The notes: generated by a model not told the origin, from the letters alone. A DNA stretch of 64,000 nt from Deltaproteobacteria bacterium (GCA_019310535.1 JAFDED010000001.1:62001-126000); one strand, 5' to 3'; positions 29,515-38,879 are shown, counted from the first letter of the stretch. Numbers and translations: made by a program.

Positions 29515-30804
29515 TCAAATCCTGCCGAAACCCAGAAGCCGTGGCAGCCAGATGCTGATTTTGGGGAAGTACGCTAACAACAAGATGCAGATCGAGATGG
29601 CCAGGATATGCGGAAGCACATGGAGGGACAGCCTTTCCAGGGAAACGTCGGCCATCTTCATTGCCACAAACAAGTTCACCCCCAGGGGTGGCGTCAGGAA
29701 CGCCACCTCGTTGGTTACCACGAAGATGATGCCAAAATGAATGGGGTCGATCCCCAGTTGGGTTACGAGCGGCAACAGGACCGGCGTGAGGATGATGATG
29801 GTTGAGAGTGTCTCCATAAACATCCCCAGGAAATAGAATACCAAAATCAAGAGCAACAGCACGACGAACCAGTTTGTGGAAACCTTCGTAATAAAATTAG
29901 TAAGCTTGAGGGGCGCCTGGTACATGGTGAGCATCTGGCCGAAAAGAGTGCTTGTGCCTACGATGATGATAACGGTTCCCGTAATGAGGGAAGAGTCGTA
30001 AAGCGCCTGGAGAATTTTGGAAAAATTGAGACCGCGGTTGATAACTCCACCGACAAAAAAACCATAGAACACTGCCACTACTGATGCCTCCACCGGGGTG
30101 AAAATTCCCGTGTAAATGCCGCCGAGGATCACTACGGGCGCTGCCAGAGCCCACTTGGAGTTCCAGCAGGTCTTGATGAAATCCATCCACTCAAAGCTTT
30201 CACCAGTTCCTCGGAAACCCATACGTTTGGCAACATAGTAAGCCACAAAACAGTGGGCAAGGCCGATTATGGCACCGGGAATCATTCCCGCCAGAAACAT
30301 CCCGGTGATGGAAACATTGGCGATGACTCCATAAATAATCATCGGGTTGCTGGGAGGGATGAGGATACCCAACGTCCCGCCTGATGACGACACCGCCCCT
30401 GCATATCCGCGGTCGTATCCGTGCCTGATCATGGCAGGGATCATGAGCGATCCCACCGCAGCCACCGTGCCGGGACCCGACCCGCTTATGGCCGAGAAAA
30501 ACATGCAGGCCAGAATGGTGGTTATTCCCAGCCCTCCGGTGATCTTACCGGTGAACCTGGAGATCACATCTATGATCTGTCGCGTTACCCCTCCATATTC
30601 CATGAGGGATCCGGCCAGGATGAAGCATGGTATAGCCAACAAGGGGAACTTGTCCACCCCTTGATAAAGGGTCTGTGCAATCATGGTCATGGGGATGTCG
30701 CTGGCCAGCAGGGCGAGGTATGTAGCGATTCCCAGGGAGATAAACACCGGCAGTCCCAGAATAAGCCCTGCTATCAGGCCCAATACCAATATTGTGAGCG
30801 TCAT
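29515..30804 (-). CDS. dctM: TRAP transporter large permease DctM
   Basis: Inner-membrane translocation subunit of a tripartite ATP-independent transporter, driven by a sodium or proton gradient. The 429 residues contain about twelve hydrophobic helices. Family segments include FPLLAIPCFILAGSLMEYGG, SGSGPGTVAAVGSLMIPAM, GILIPPSNPMIIYG and FLTPPLGVNLFVAM. ATG 30804 overlaps the dctQ stop by four bases. Substrate is likely an organic or sugar acid, given the LacI-type regulator upstream. Confidence 0.93.
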   Translation of the reverse strand: MTLTILVLGLIAGLILGLPVFISLGIATYLALLASDIPMTMIAQTLYQGVDKFPLLAIPCFILAGSLMEYGGVTRQIIDVISRFTGKITGGLGITTILACMFFSAISGSGPGTVAAVGSLMIPAMIRHGYDRGYAGAVSSSGGTLGILIPPSNPMIIYGVIANVSITGMFLAGMIPGAIIGLAHCFVAYYVAKRMGFRGTGESFEWMDFIKTCWNSKWALAAPVVILGGIYTGIFTPVEASVVAVFYGFFVGGVINRGLNFSKILQALYDSSLITGTVIIIVGTSTLFGQMLTMYQAPLKLTNFITKVSTNWFVVLLLLILVFYFLGMFMETLSTIIILTPVLLPLVTQLGIDPIHFGIIFVVTNEVAFLTPPLGVNLFVAMKMADVSLERLSLHVLPHILAISICILLLAYFPKISIWLPRLLGFGRI

Positions 30805-31316
30805 GATCCTTCCCCCACCTCACCATAAAGATCGCGCCATGTCCCTTTCCGAAACGCCTTGTAGTGTCCGTTGATGATCCGAAAGGTCATTAAAATGAAA
30901 CCGACGGGGATAATGGCGTAGATCCAGTACGCAGACCACTCGAGAGAGGGTGAAATGAGAGGAAAGCGAATCATGTGCTTGACAAGCCGAATGCCCTGAA
31001 TTGCAAAGAGAATGTTGAAAACTCCCCAGACCACATCGGCCAACAGCCATTGGTAAGGTCTCCAGTGTCTGGGCAACAAATGTGTCTGGGCTGTAACACG
31101 GATATGTTGCCGATCCTTGGCGGCCATGGAAGCCCCCACATAGATTACCCATATGAAAGCAAACCGGGAAAGCTCCTCACTCCATGTCAATGCCGCCTCG
31201 AGCACATACCGGAAAAATACCTGGAGTCCTAAACACACCACCAGGACTACCATAAGAAAGGCGCAGAAATACTTTTCAAAATTCTGAAAGATTTCACGCA
31301 TAACTCTTGACGCCAT
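30801..31316 (-). CDS. dctQ: TRAP transporter small permease DctQ
   Basis: Small membrane subunit that complexes with DctM. The 171 residues have four hydrophobic helices, with the family motif WSEELSRFAFIWVIYVGAS between helices 2 and 3 and IIPVGFILMTFR in the last helix. It lies 222 bases downstream of dctP, the gap holding a G/C hairpin, and overlaps dctM. Confidence 0.9.
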   Translation of the reverse strand: MASRVMREIFQNFEKYFCAFLMVVLVVCLGLQVFFRYVLEAALTWSEELSRFAFIWVIYVGASMAAKDRQHIRVTAQTHLLPRHWRPYQWLLADVVWGVFNILFAIQGIRLVKHMIRFPLISPSLEWSAYWIYAIIPVGFILMTFRIINGHYKAFRKGTWRDLYGEVGEGS

Positions 31317-31494
31317 TGCCGGCCTCCCCGTTCAGATTATTCTATATGCGGTAAAGTAAGATGTTAAGCCGAATGTCATCAATCCAGAGATGAGAACAAC
31401 CTCATGTGTCAGCGTTTGTATACTACGGTGGCACAGCCCCGGAAAAACTCTGTCCGGTATTAACCTCCGATCACTAATATATCAAAGAAATCGA

Positions 31495-31514
31495 GGGGGG
31501 GAACAGTCCCCCCC
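31495..31514 (-). terminator. G/C hairpin between dctP and dctQ
   Basis: Seven G paired with seven C (31508-31514 and 31495-31501, six-base loop), followed on the minus strand by TCGATTTCTTTG. The tail is not a full T-run, so it may act as a partial terminator or RNA-stability element lowering permease relative to binding-protein expression. Confidence 0.5.
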
Positions 31515-31538
31515 CCGCACTATCACCAGTTGTGTGAA

Positions 31539-32549
31539 TTATTTGCTTTCCAGGATTTTCACCACCTGGTCCACGATCTCTTTGCCGCCGATGCTTTTAT
31601 AGAATTTAGGCCAAATGGCACGAGCCTTTTCAATCCATTCTTTTTCGCCATCAGCGGGTTCCACCATTTTCATGCCCTTGTCCTGGCAGAGCTTCAGAGC
31701 CTTAGCTTCTTCGGCTGACACAAAGTTCCATTCAAATTCGGCGGCTTCCATGGCGGCCTTTTCTATCGCCTTTTTCATAGCGTCCGGGAGGCTCTGGTAA
31801 AATCGCTCACCAATGATACAGGGACCGGTCCAGAGGATGTAATGAATGTTGGTGATGTATTTTTGGACTTCGTAGAACTTGCCGGATGCGTTGACGATGT
31901 GAGGGTTGTCCTGTCCATCGACGACACCTTGCTGCAATGCATTGAACACCTCGGTCCAGGCCATGGGAACGGGGTTTATGCCCCAGGCCTTGTACGAATC
32001 GATCATGATGGGGTTCTTGGGCACGCGGATGGTCAGTCCCTTGAGGTCCGCGGGGCTTCTTACTTCCTTTTTGGAATTGGTCAACACCCGGTAGCCTCCT
32101 ACCAGCCATGAGACAGCACGGATATTGGCCTGGGAAATCATTTTTTTGTTCAACTCTTCCATGAAGGGGCTTTTGAAGAGCTTGTATGCATCATCAATCT
32201 TGGGAAAGATATAGGGCAGGGTCATGAACCCCACGGCGGGAGCAAAAGGCGTCACGTTGTTCACCGCCATGGTGCTCATATGGATCATGCCGGTGGAGCA
32301 CTGCTGCACATTGTCCTGCTCGCTACCCAACTGGCCCCCGATGAACAGGTTGACCTGGAGCTTGTTGCCGGAATATTTCTCGGCCAATTCCTTGAACTTC
32401 TCAGCATAGACCACATGAAAACTGCCGGGGGGGTTGGCAGTGGCGTACTTAATCTTGATGACATCCGCCGCCGGAGCTTCCGGCGCAGTCAGCGCCATGC
32501 AAAGACCAAGGATGGAAATGCCTACGATCCACTTGTTGATACTCTTCAT
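31539..32549 (-). CDS. dctP: TRAP transporter substrate-binding protein DctP
   Basis: Periplasmic binding protein of 336 residues. Residues 1-28 are a signal peptide ending APAAD. Family features are the early IKYATANPPGSFHV, VNLFIGGQLGSEQDNV, the ligand carboxylate-binding arginine in LKGLTIRVPKN, and QGVVDGQDNP. ATG 32549 follows GGGAGGTTATC; the frame is open further upstream without sense. It is first of the three transporter genes and 73 bases downstream of the LacI-type regulator. DctP proteins with this layout bind C4-dicarboxylates, sugar acids or other carboxylates; the ligand cannot be read here. Confidence 0.92.
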   Translation of the reverse strand: MKSINKWIVGISILGLCMALTAPEAPAADVIKIKYATANPPGSFHVVYAEKFKELAEKYSGNKLQVNLFIGGQLGSEQDNVQQCSTGMIHMSTMAVNNVTPFAPAVGFMTLPYIFPKIDDAYKLFKSPFMEELNKKMISQANIRAVSWLVGGYRVLTNSKKEVRSPADLKGLTIRVPKNPIMIDSYKAWGINPVPMAWTEVFNALQQGVVDGQDNPHIVNASGKFYEVQKYITNIHYILWTGPCIIGERFYQSLPDAMKKAIEKAAMEAAEFEWNFVSAEEAKALKLCQDKGMKMVEPADGEKEWIEKARAIWPKFYKSIGGKEIVDQVVKILESK

Positions 32550-32622
32550 GATAACCTCCCATACTGTTTGTGTTATGATTTTCCTCCCCGCCAGGGGAAG
32601 ACTACCGGACACATTGCAGTCT

Positions 32623-33678
32623 TCAAACACCGATCGAAGTCCTCACATATGGAGCAGTGGATTCTCGGATGATGATGTCCGTGTCCAGCACGTAGCGTGC
32701 TGATACAGGGCCCCCTTCCCCAATGGCCTTCAGCAATGCCTCTGCCGCTCTTTGGCCCATCTCACGCGCAGGAACTCGTACTGTGGTCAACGGGGGTGAG
32801 ATGTAGGAGGCGAAGCCCAGATCGTCAAACCCCGCCACCGAGACGTCTGCCGGAACATCGAGCCCATGCTCCTGTATTCCGTGTGCCGCCCCGATGGCCA
32901 AAATGTCGTTGGCGCAAAAAATAGCCGTCGGGGGAGGGCTCAGGGCCAGCATCCTCCAAACCGCTTCCTTGCCATCCACAAAGGTATAAGGCCGTCTGAT
33001 CACAAGATCCTGTGCAAATGGGATTCCCCTCTCTTTCAGACATTGCCGATAGCCTTCCAGCCTTTGCTTGGCGCGGTCCGACAGGGCTGTTTCTCCGCAA
33101 ATCATTCCGATCCGTCGATGACCCAGGTCAATGAGGTGATCCGTCATCCGATATGCGGCGCGATGGTTGTCAAATCCGATGAAGGGGACGCTTTTATTTT
33201 CTACAGTTGTCCATGTTACGATGAATGGAAAATTTCGCCGTAAAAGGTCCTCATAGAGTCCCGGGTCTCGTTCATACCCTGTAAGGATCAGGCCATCCAC
33301 TTGCTGTTCCATGAAACTCCTGATCAATCGGGCTTCTTGAACCCTGTCGTAGTCTGTGGCGCCCATGAAGAGTGTATAGTCATGACTCTGGAACACGCTC
33401 TGCGCGCCGCCGGTAGAGGAAGCAAAGATGGGGTTGGTTATGGTGGGGATGATGATCCCCACAGTGGAAGACCTCCGGGAGCTTAGACCGCGGGCCAGGG
33501 CGTTGGTCACATAGCCGCATGCTTCCATGGCCTTGAGGACTCTTTCCCGGGTGGACTCACGCACGAGATAAGGCCTGTTGAGAACGCGCGATACAGTAGC
33601 AGAAGAGACTCCGGCTTCCCGGGCCACATCGGTTACGGTGGAAGAATAATGTAATCGCTTACTAGGCATATTAGGCAT
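32623..33678 (-). CDS. LacI-family transcriptional regulator
   Basis: A 351-residue repressor. The N-terminal helix-turn-helix TVTDVAREAGVSSATVSRVL is followed by the hinge helix region NALARGLSSRR, then a periplasmic-binding-protein-like sensor domain starting TVGIIIPTITNP. The ligand-domain motifs FCANDILAIGAAHGI and DVSVAGFDDL are normal. It is read in the same direction as dctPQM and 73 bases upstream, so regulator and transporter are probably one operon. Palindromes fitting this family lie just upstream at 33650-33663 and 33757-33770. Confidence 0.9.
   Translation of the reverse strand: MPNMPSKRLHYSSTVTDVAREAGVSSATVSRVLNRPYLVRESTRERVLKAMEACGYVTNALARGLSSRRSSTVGIIIPTITNPIFASSTGGAQSVFQSHDYTLFMGATDYDRVQEARLIRSFMEQQVDGLILTGYERDPGLYEDLLRRNFPFIVTWTTVENKSVPFIGFDNHRAAYRMTDHLIDLGHRRIGMICGETALSDRAKQRLEGYRQCLKERGIPFAQDLVIRRPYTFVDGKEAVWRMLALSPPPTAIFCANDILAIGAAHGIQEHGLDVPADVSVAGFDDLGFASYISPPLTTVRVPAREMGQRAAEALLKAIGEGGPVSARYVLDTDIIIRESTAPYVRTSIGV
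33650..33663. promoter_or_regulatory. Possible second LacI-type operator
   Basis: TGTAATCGCTTACT resembles the perfect site at 33757-33770 (TGTAA...TTAC with CG in the centre). It lies at the start of the regulator's own coding region, about 107 bases from the first site, a spacing compatible with looping. Confidence 0.4.
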
Positions 33679-33756
33679 ATGTCGGTTATAATATGTTAAT
33701 ATTTAGTTAAATATAGCAGATATATCAAAAAATGAATTTTTTAATATCGCATTTTT

Positions 33757-33770
33757 TGTAACCGATTACA
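33757..33770. promoter_or_regulatory. LacI-type operator palindrome
   Basis: TGTAACCGATTACA has 5-base arms TGTAA/TTACA around CCGA, with central CG as in LacI-family sites. It is about 80 bases upstream of the regulator gene in a strongly AT-rich region, consistent with autoregulation of the regulator-dctPQM operon. Confidence 0.6.
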
Positions 33771-33835
33771 TTACAATACATTACAAAATAATAACCAATT
33801 TTTATATTGTCAAGAAAATAATTTCCACGGTGGTG

Positions 33836-34215
33836 GGTGGGGATAGGAAGAGCTGATTGATTTCAGCCCCTCCCCCCTCCGAACCGTGGGTGCGGTTCTC
33901 CCGCACACGGCTCTCCGGTCGGTGGTTACCCTCACGGGGACTGGAGTAAGGCGCGATGGGCAGCTACAAGGCGGAAGATCCCAGGGTCCCGAAAGTAGCT
34001 GTTTGGCCGGCGCTGGTGGTCACGACCGCGACTTATTCCCCGGAGTTTCGCCTCCTGCGCAGTATACTGCGCAGGAGGCGGCGTATCCGCCGGTCGAGTC
34101 GTGGAAACGTGGTTTCATGGCTATGCTTGAAGTACTCGAACCAATCACGAGCTGATCGATTCACCTGCTCAATGATCATTTCCATGCTATGCCCTTTGCA
34201 GCGCTTCCTCATCAC
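33836..34215 (-). mobile_element. Group II intron, 3' remnant (RT tail plus domains V and VI)
   Basis: The minus strand carries the C-terminal maturase/RT sequence (CKGHSMEMIIEQVN, DWFEYFKHSHETTFPRLD, LRSILRRRR). A frameshift follows, and another frame reads RGRDHQRRPNSYFRDPG and LVAAHRALLQSP, the family's last residues. Next comes a domain V hairpin at 33881-33913: GAGCCGTG pairs with CACGGTTC, then TGCGG with CCGCA, with a two-base bulge and GAGA-type loop. A GGGGCTGA...TCAGC stem at about 33838-33880 fits domain VI. The 5' part of the intron and most of the RT are missing. The remnant begins directly at the stop codon of the VIT/VWA gene. Confidence 0.85.
33881..33913 (-). ncRNA. Group II intron domain V
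   Basis: The 33-base catalytic hairpin: outer stem GAGCCGTG/CACGGTTC (one G-U pair), a CC bulge, inner stem TGCGG/CCGCA and a purine-rich terminal loop. The AGC triad region (bases 2-4) is intact. Its presence fixes the identity of the surrounding fragment. Confidence 0.85.
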
Positions 34216-36581
34216 TTCAAGATAAACGCAACAGTAACCACTGCATTTTGACTTTCTTTTCTTGATGGAAAGATCAACGTTTTGAGTTGTTGATCTATGC
34301 ACTTTTCAAGTTCCTTGTTTTTCTTGCTGCTTGTATCCATAATCACCTTTATGACTCGACCTTCCGAATCAATCAGCAATGTGAATGTAAACTCACCCTT
34401 TATGCCTGATCGATTTCCTGTTGCTCTCTTGTAGCAGCGGTTGATTGTGCTGAGATGTTTATTGAGTAATTTTTGAACGGACTCTTTTGACAAACCTTCC
34501 GTAACGGCTATTTTCCCCAGTTCGATGTTGATTTCCTTCAAAGCGGGCGTGGCGGCTGTGGAATCGGCGGCTAAATGCTTCTTCTCATATTCATGGCTCT
34601 GTTCCGTCGCCCTGCTTTCTTTTCGCATCGTAAGGGTGCGAGGAGTAACAGAGGGGAGTGCTTTTCGAGCAAAAGAGCCTTTCCCCACTGCGTAATCGGA
34701 TACTCCCTGAGGTAATGGAAGAGGCTGTTTGACTGTCACTGCTTTGCCATCCTTCAGCCGTATCCGAGTGTCGATGGCAACAAATGAAGTGTAGGCGGTC
34801 AACAAATTGTAGGTTATACCTAAATCGGTCACCTCCCTGACTCGCTCATCCTGTGGGCTCAACCTGTTGTAATCGGAAAGGATCGCGATCCGGTGCCGTG
34901 CCCACAGGTAGCGCAGAGCCGAGTTGGTCTTTAATGGCTTCACTTCAGCCACGTCAATTTTTTCCATAAAGGTTCCATCTCCGCTAATCCCTCGTACACG
35001 GATAGTGCCCTTGGGCTTGCCGCGCCATTTACCGAACACGATGACAGGGCGGTCAGCCAATACATCGGGAATGCTGGGCGGTTCCACATCGTACACATCG
35101 AACTCACCAGAGTCTATCTTGATTCCCGTTAAAACAGGGGACTGAATGAGTTTTCTGAATGTACGCGCTTTATCGGGTGCCTCTCCAGGCCTGGTAATGA
35201 TGAAGGGCTCGCCCATTCCAACCCTGGCCATCCCTTCAATAATAAAGCGATTAACGCTTGATCCGATTCCGAATGCAAACATGTTGGCATTGCCTAAATT
35301 GTGCCGAATAAGGTCAAAGGCTTCCTCTTCAACCGAGACATACCCGTCGGTGACGATAACAACACTGCGCGAATACCCCTCGGTTCTCTCCAGAGATAAA
35401 GCCCTTTTGAGCGCCGGCAGAAGCCTTGTGCCGCCTCCACCGCGCCGCCTCTCGATCATGTTTATGGCACGCCTGACGTTGTTTCGGCTGGCGGGCAGAG
35501 AACGTTTTGACATAATGGATGAGCCTCCGGCAAACAGCAGCACATTGAACCTGTCGGTTGGACGAAGGTTGCCGATCAAGTCTCTGAGAAGCTTTTTGGA
35601 TATATCCAGAGGAAAACCGTGCATGGAACCTGAGACATCGACGATGAATATATACTCGCGAGGCGGAATCTGATGGTCGCTCACCCGTTTGGGAGGTTGC
35701 AGCATGAGCAGGAAAAAATTTTCCTCCTCTCCCTCAAACAGGAGCAGTCCCGTTTCGATCTTGCCGCCGGCGAGCCGGTATTTCAACAGGAAATCGCGGT
35801 TGCCGCCGTACCGCTCAGATGGGTCGAGCTTAACGGAGGCCAGGGCAGGCCCCCGGTAGTTGATAGTGACTTTATGTGAGGAACAGGTTACGTCCCGGAT
35901 AGGGAGACCCGCAGCGAGTTCTACTGTGATATTGAAGGTATACGCAGGGGACTCTCCCTGGTGGAGATAAGGGTTCTCTATCCACTTCTCCGATGGATGG
36001 GATTCAGTAATTCGCCGGTCGGAGTAGCGTGGCCCTACAACAGTCGGGTAAACAAACCCGTAAACCGCATCGGTCGGAACCAGTAATTCGGTATATTTGA
36101 GCTCTACCTCGATGACATCTGACGGCAGGATGTTTGCCACGTTCATCTGGAATACGTTGGGCCTGTGCTGCTCTAAAAGCGATGCACTCTTCCCTTCTTG
36201 TTTAGCCTGCTCGTATTCACGTCGTGCCGCTTCTCGCTTGCGGATCTTAGCTACGACGGTTCGCTTGCCGATAGTCATTTTCATCCCGTAAACAGCGGCC
36301 CTTGTGGACGCCGGAAAGATATAGATGGCCTCCAGCGGTTTTTTCCCTTCGTTCTTATAGACTTGTTTCACAGCCACATCAGCGATGACGCCGGAAATAT
36401 ACACTTTCACCGCTGTAGATTTCAGGGGCAGTTGGTCCACTTCAGGGTCATCGCTTTTGACAAAAAAGTACGGCGATAATGTTTTGTCGGCATCTTTTTC
36501 CTGTTGCGCGTGCGCAGGGTTTGCTAATGACACAAACACGGTTATGATCAGCAGCGCAAGTAGCCCCTTTTTGTTTTTCAT
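34212..36581 (-). CDS. Exported VIT and von Willebrand A domain protein
   Basis: A 789-residue envelope protein. Residues 1-26 are a signal peptide (LLALLIITVFVSLA, cut after AHA). A VIT domain (about 40-170) shows IYIFPASTRAAVYGMKM and REYEQAKQEG. A von Willebrand A domain (about 310-480) has the MIDAS motif DVSGSMHGF and VVIVTDGY. The last 95 residues form an AgmX/TonB-like C-terminal domain (NRCYKRATGNRSGIKGEF, two cysteines). ATG 36581 follows AGGAGG. The protein probably mediates adhesion or protein contacts at the cell surface. Its stop codon touches the group II intron remnant, so the original 3' end may have been altered. Confidence 0.8.
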   Translation of the reverse strand: MKNKKGLLALLIITVFVSLANPAHAQQEKDADKTLSPYFFVKSDDPEVDQLPLKSTAVKVYISGVIADVAVKQVYKNEGKKPLEAIYIFPASTRAAVYGMKMTIGKRTVVAKIRKREAARREYEQAKQEGKSASLLEQHRPNVFQMNVANILPSDVIEVELKYTELLVPTDAVYGFVYPTVVGPRYSDRRITESHPSEKWIENPYLHQGESPAYTFNITVELAAGLPIRDVTCSSHKVTINYRGPALASVKLDPSERYGGNRDFLLKYRLAGGKIETGLLLFEGEEENFFLLMLQPPKRVSDHQIPPREYIFIVDVSGSMHGFPLDISKKLLRDLIGNLRPTDRFNVLLFAGGSSIMSKRSLPASRNNVRRAINMIERRRGGGGTRLLPALKRALSLERTEGYSRSVVIVTDGYVSVEEEAFDLIRHNLGNANMFAFGIGSSVNRFIIEGMARVGMGEPFIITRPGEAPDKARTFRKLIQSPVLTGIKIDSGEFDVYDVEPPSIPDVLADRPVIVFGKWRGKPKGTIRVRGISGDGTFMEKIDVAEVKPLKTNSALRYLWARHRIAILSDYNRLSPQDERVREVTDLGITYNLLTAYTSFVAIDTRIRLKDGKAVTVKQPLPLPQGVSDYAVGKGSFARKALPSVTPRTLTMRKESRATEQSHEYEKKHLAADSTAATPALKEINIELGKIAVTEGLSKESVQKLLNKHLSTINRCYKRATGNRSGIKGEFTFTLLIDSEGRVIKVIMDTSSKKNKELEKCIDQQLKTLIFPSRKESQNAVVTVAFILK

Positions 36582-36812
36582 TTTCTCTACCTCCTTTATT
36601 TTTTTGTCTTTTGATGTGATTAGACAAGTGGGAGGAAAAAAAGTTCCCATCATTTTGATGGATTCATGAAAATATATCTATTGATGATTTATTAACAGCC
36701 GGAAGAGGAGAACCGCAAATGCTCTCTATGGTGAATGGTTTTAAGAGTCAATCCTGAAATTGGAGGACGTATAATGGGAATGGATAAAAGTCGAAGGGTT
36801 AGTATTACTACA

Positions 36813-37247
36813 TTAACAATTCTTCCAGAACAATTCTTCCAGCCCCGGCAACCTGGCCTTGAGCTGTTCCCGAAGTCTTCTCCCGGCCTCCTTTTCCATC
36901 AGCGCCCAGAACACAAGCACGGAGGATAGCACATCTCCGTCAGCTTTCACCTTCTCCAGGTATCGATACCCCTTTTGTAGCTGGGCGCGGTAAAGGGTAT
37001 TGACCACATGGTCATCCGCTCCCATGAAAGCCAACAGTGTCAGGGATGTAGCAGTTGCTATTCGGTCCTTGTTCCCATGACCCCAGGAGCTGTCGGCCTT
37101 CTGATTCCGGGCCATAATCCGCAAAAGCTCATCTTTATCCATCGCTTCTTTAGAAACCCGGGGAAGTGTCATTGAAAACCCGCTATATCCCGGGAGAGTT
37201 CGTCTAGAAATATCTAAACAAGCCTCAGTCTTGGCAAAGGAAATTGT
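36813..37247 (-). pseudogene. C-terminal fragment of a second VIT/VWA-type protein
   Basis: A frame (open to 37355) whose last 110 residues, from about DELLRIMARNQKADSSWG through LLAFMGADDHVVNTLYR to LSSVLVFWALMEKEAGRRL, resemble the helical C-terminal tail of long VIT/VWA-domain proteins. There is no signal peptide, VIT or VWA domain in front and the first 70 residues look unrelated. It is on the same strand just upstream of the intact VIT/VWA gene, so it is probably what remains of a tandem paralogue. Confidence 0.45.
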
Positions 37248-37315
37248 CTGAGACAATTTACTCAAGAGGAGGCGACTCATCACTTTTAAATCCATTACGG
37301 GTGATATCATTGAAT

Positions 37316-37535
37316 CAAATTGATCCCATCCAGCGGGGTATGCCGCAGGAACCATCCGCGCTTCAGGGACGTGGTGAACGGGCAGCCGGTATCCAGCAAA
37401 ATGCCACGCCCAACCAGATCCTCACAGGTCCCGCTACGTGCGGGGAGGTGAAAGACTTCTTCATCACCCAAAGTGTTGGGGAAATGACTGTCAAGAGCCG
37501 GCAGAACAAAGTCCCCGCTTACGAAGTGTTATAAC
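37316..37535 (-). other. Unrecognised open frame
   Basis: About 70 codons without a clear start, containing FVLPALDSHFPNTLGDEE and GRGILLDTGCPFTT, ending at 37316. Composition is protein-like but I cannot assign a family. It lies between moeA and the VIT/VWA fragment on the same strand and is probably another remnant. Confidence 0.3.
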
Positions 37536-37571
37536 CCCTGCAGAGAGCGGCGTGTTTAACGTGCAACTCGT

Positions 37572-38879
37572 TTACTCACAACTCGCAAAGCATGTATTTC
37601 CCATGGCTTGCGAAAGAGGGGCGATGAGCTGCACTGGAATCATTTGTCCTGCTTCAAGGCGCACCTCTCCCTCCGGTATGGTAATCAGGCAGGTTGCGGC
37701 GGCTATTGACTCCAGCCTGCTTTTGGGCCGATGGGGGGTTACCTGAAGGCCATCCTTGAGATCCATGGAGAGCCGCGCATGAACAAATTGTGTCCAGTCC
37801 GCACTGCGAGCTTCCAGGTCGACTCTCAGGCGTGCAGATATGGTGGCAAATGGAGGGCCTGAGTATCCGGCCATGCGCAAGATGCCCGGCAGGGCCAATT
37901 GGAGGAAGGCAATCTCGTTGGACGGTGGACCACCGGGCAGGCAGAAAACCGGTTTGCCCTCCCAAAGACCGAAGGCAACACCCTTTCCCGGGCCGATCCG
38001 CACGCGGTGAAAGACCTTGTTCCACCCCAAGCCGTCCAGCAGCCGCACGATGAAGTCCCGTTCGCTGCCCCATGCACCTCCGCTGGTCAAGATGGCATCC
38101 GCGGAAGCGTAAAAATGCAGTAACGCCTGACGGATAGCCGCGGTGTCATCTCTTACCACCTGCACGAAGGAAGGAATGTCGAAGTTTCTCAGCCATGCTC
38201 CAAGAGTAACCATATTACTGGCATATAGTTGCCCCGGGACCAGCGGTCTTCCCGGAGCAACCACTTCATCGCCGATGGACACAATGGCAACCCTTGGTCT
38301 GACACATACCGATAGCCTGTCCCATCCGGCAGCAGCCAGCAGACCAATGTGCCCCGGAAGCAAACGCTGCCCCTTCCTGAAAAGAAGGGCGCCAGCCCTT
38401 ATGTCCTCACCCCTGGGCAAGATATTGCGCCCCGGTTCCGCACTAATACGTATCACTACTTGGTTACTTTCTTCCTGGCAGAACTCCTCGGCCACCACGG
38501 CATCGGCCCCTGAGGGAATGGGCGCTCCCGAAAACACCTTGGCGGCGGTCCCCGGCTCAACCGCACCAGCACGAGAGGAACCCGCAAACGTGGGGGCAGT
38601 CAGACGCAAACGGACCGGGCGCGCTGTGCATGCTTCCGCCACATCGAGGGAGCGGAGAGCATAGCCGTCCTTCAAAGAAACATCCACGCCGGGACTGTCA
38701 ACGCGCGCCTTCACATCAACGGCCAGTATGCGGCCGAGGCATCCTTCCAGTCCGACCTCCTCGGCACTCATGAGGAAAGTGCATGCAAGTATTCGATGAA
38801 GGGCCTCGAAATACCCCAGGTAATCTTTTCCTTCGTCCATCTCCCCGCGGGACATCTCCTCTGCCTTTCTTCCGCACAT
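37572..38879 (-). CDS. moeA: Molybdopterin molybdenumtransferase MoeA
   Basis: Inserts molybdate into adenylated molybdopterin. The 435 residues carry SLKDGYALRS near the N-terminus (usually DG(Y/F)A), KVFSGAPIPSGADAVVAEE, the MPT-binding TSGGAWGSERDF (the family's SGGxS has Ala here) and GPGKGVAFGLWEGKPVFCLPG, closing with a domain IV. ATG 38879 is used; later Met codons at residues 9 and 14 are possible starts. It stands alone, 20 kb from mobB-mobA. Confidence 0.9.
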   Translation of the reverse strand: MCGRKAEEMSRGEMDEGKDYLGYFEALHRILACTFLMSAEEVGLEGCLGRILAVDVKARVDSPGVDVSLKDGYALRSLDVAEACTARPVRLRLTAPTFAGSSRAGAVEPGTAAKVFSGAPIPSGADAVVAEEFCQEESNQVVIRISAEPGRNILPRGEDIRAGALLFRKGQRLLPGHIGLLAAAGWDRLSVCVRPRVAIVSIGDEVVAPGRPLVPGQLYASNMVTLGAWLRNFDIPSFVQVVRDDTAAIRQALLHFYASADAILTSGGAWGSERDFIVRLLDGLGWNKVFHRVRIGPGKGVAFGLWEGKPVFCLPGGPPSNEIAFLQLALPGILRMAGYSGPPFATISARLRVDLEARSADWTQFVHARLSMDLKDGLQVTPHRPKSRLESIAAATCLITIPEGEVRLEAGQMIPVQLIAPLSQAMGNTCFASCE

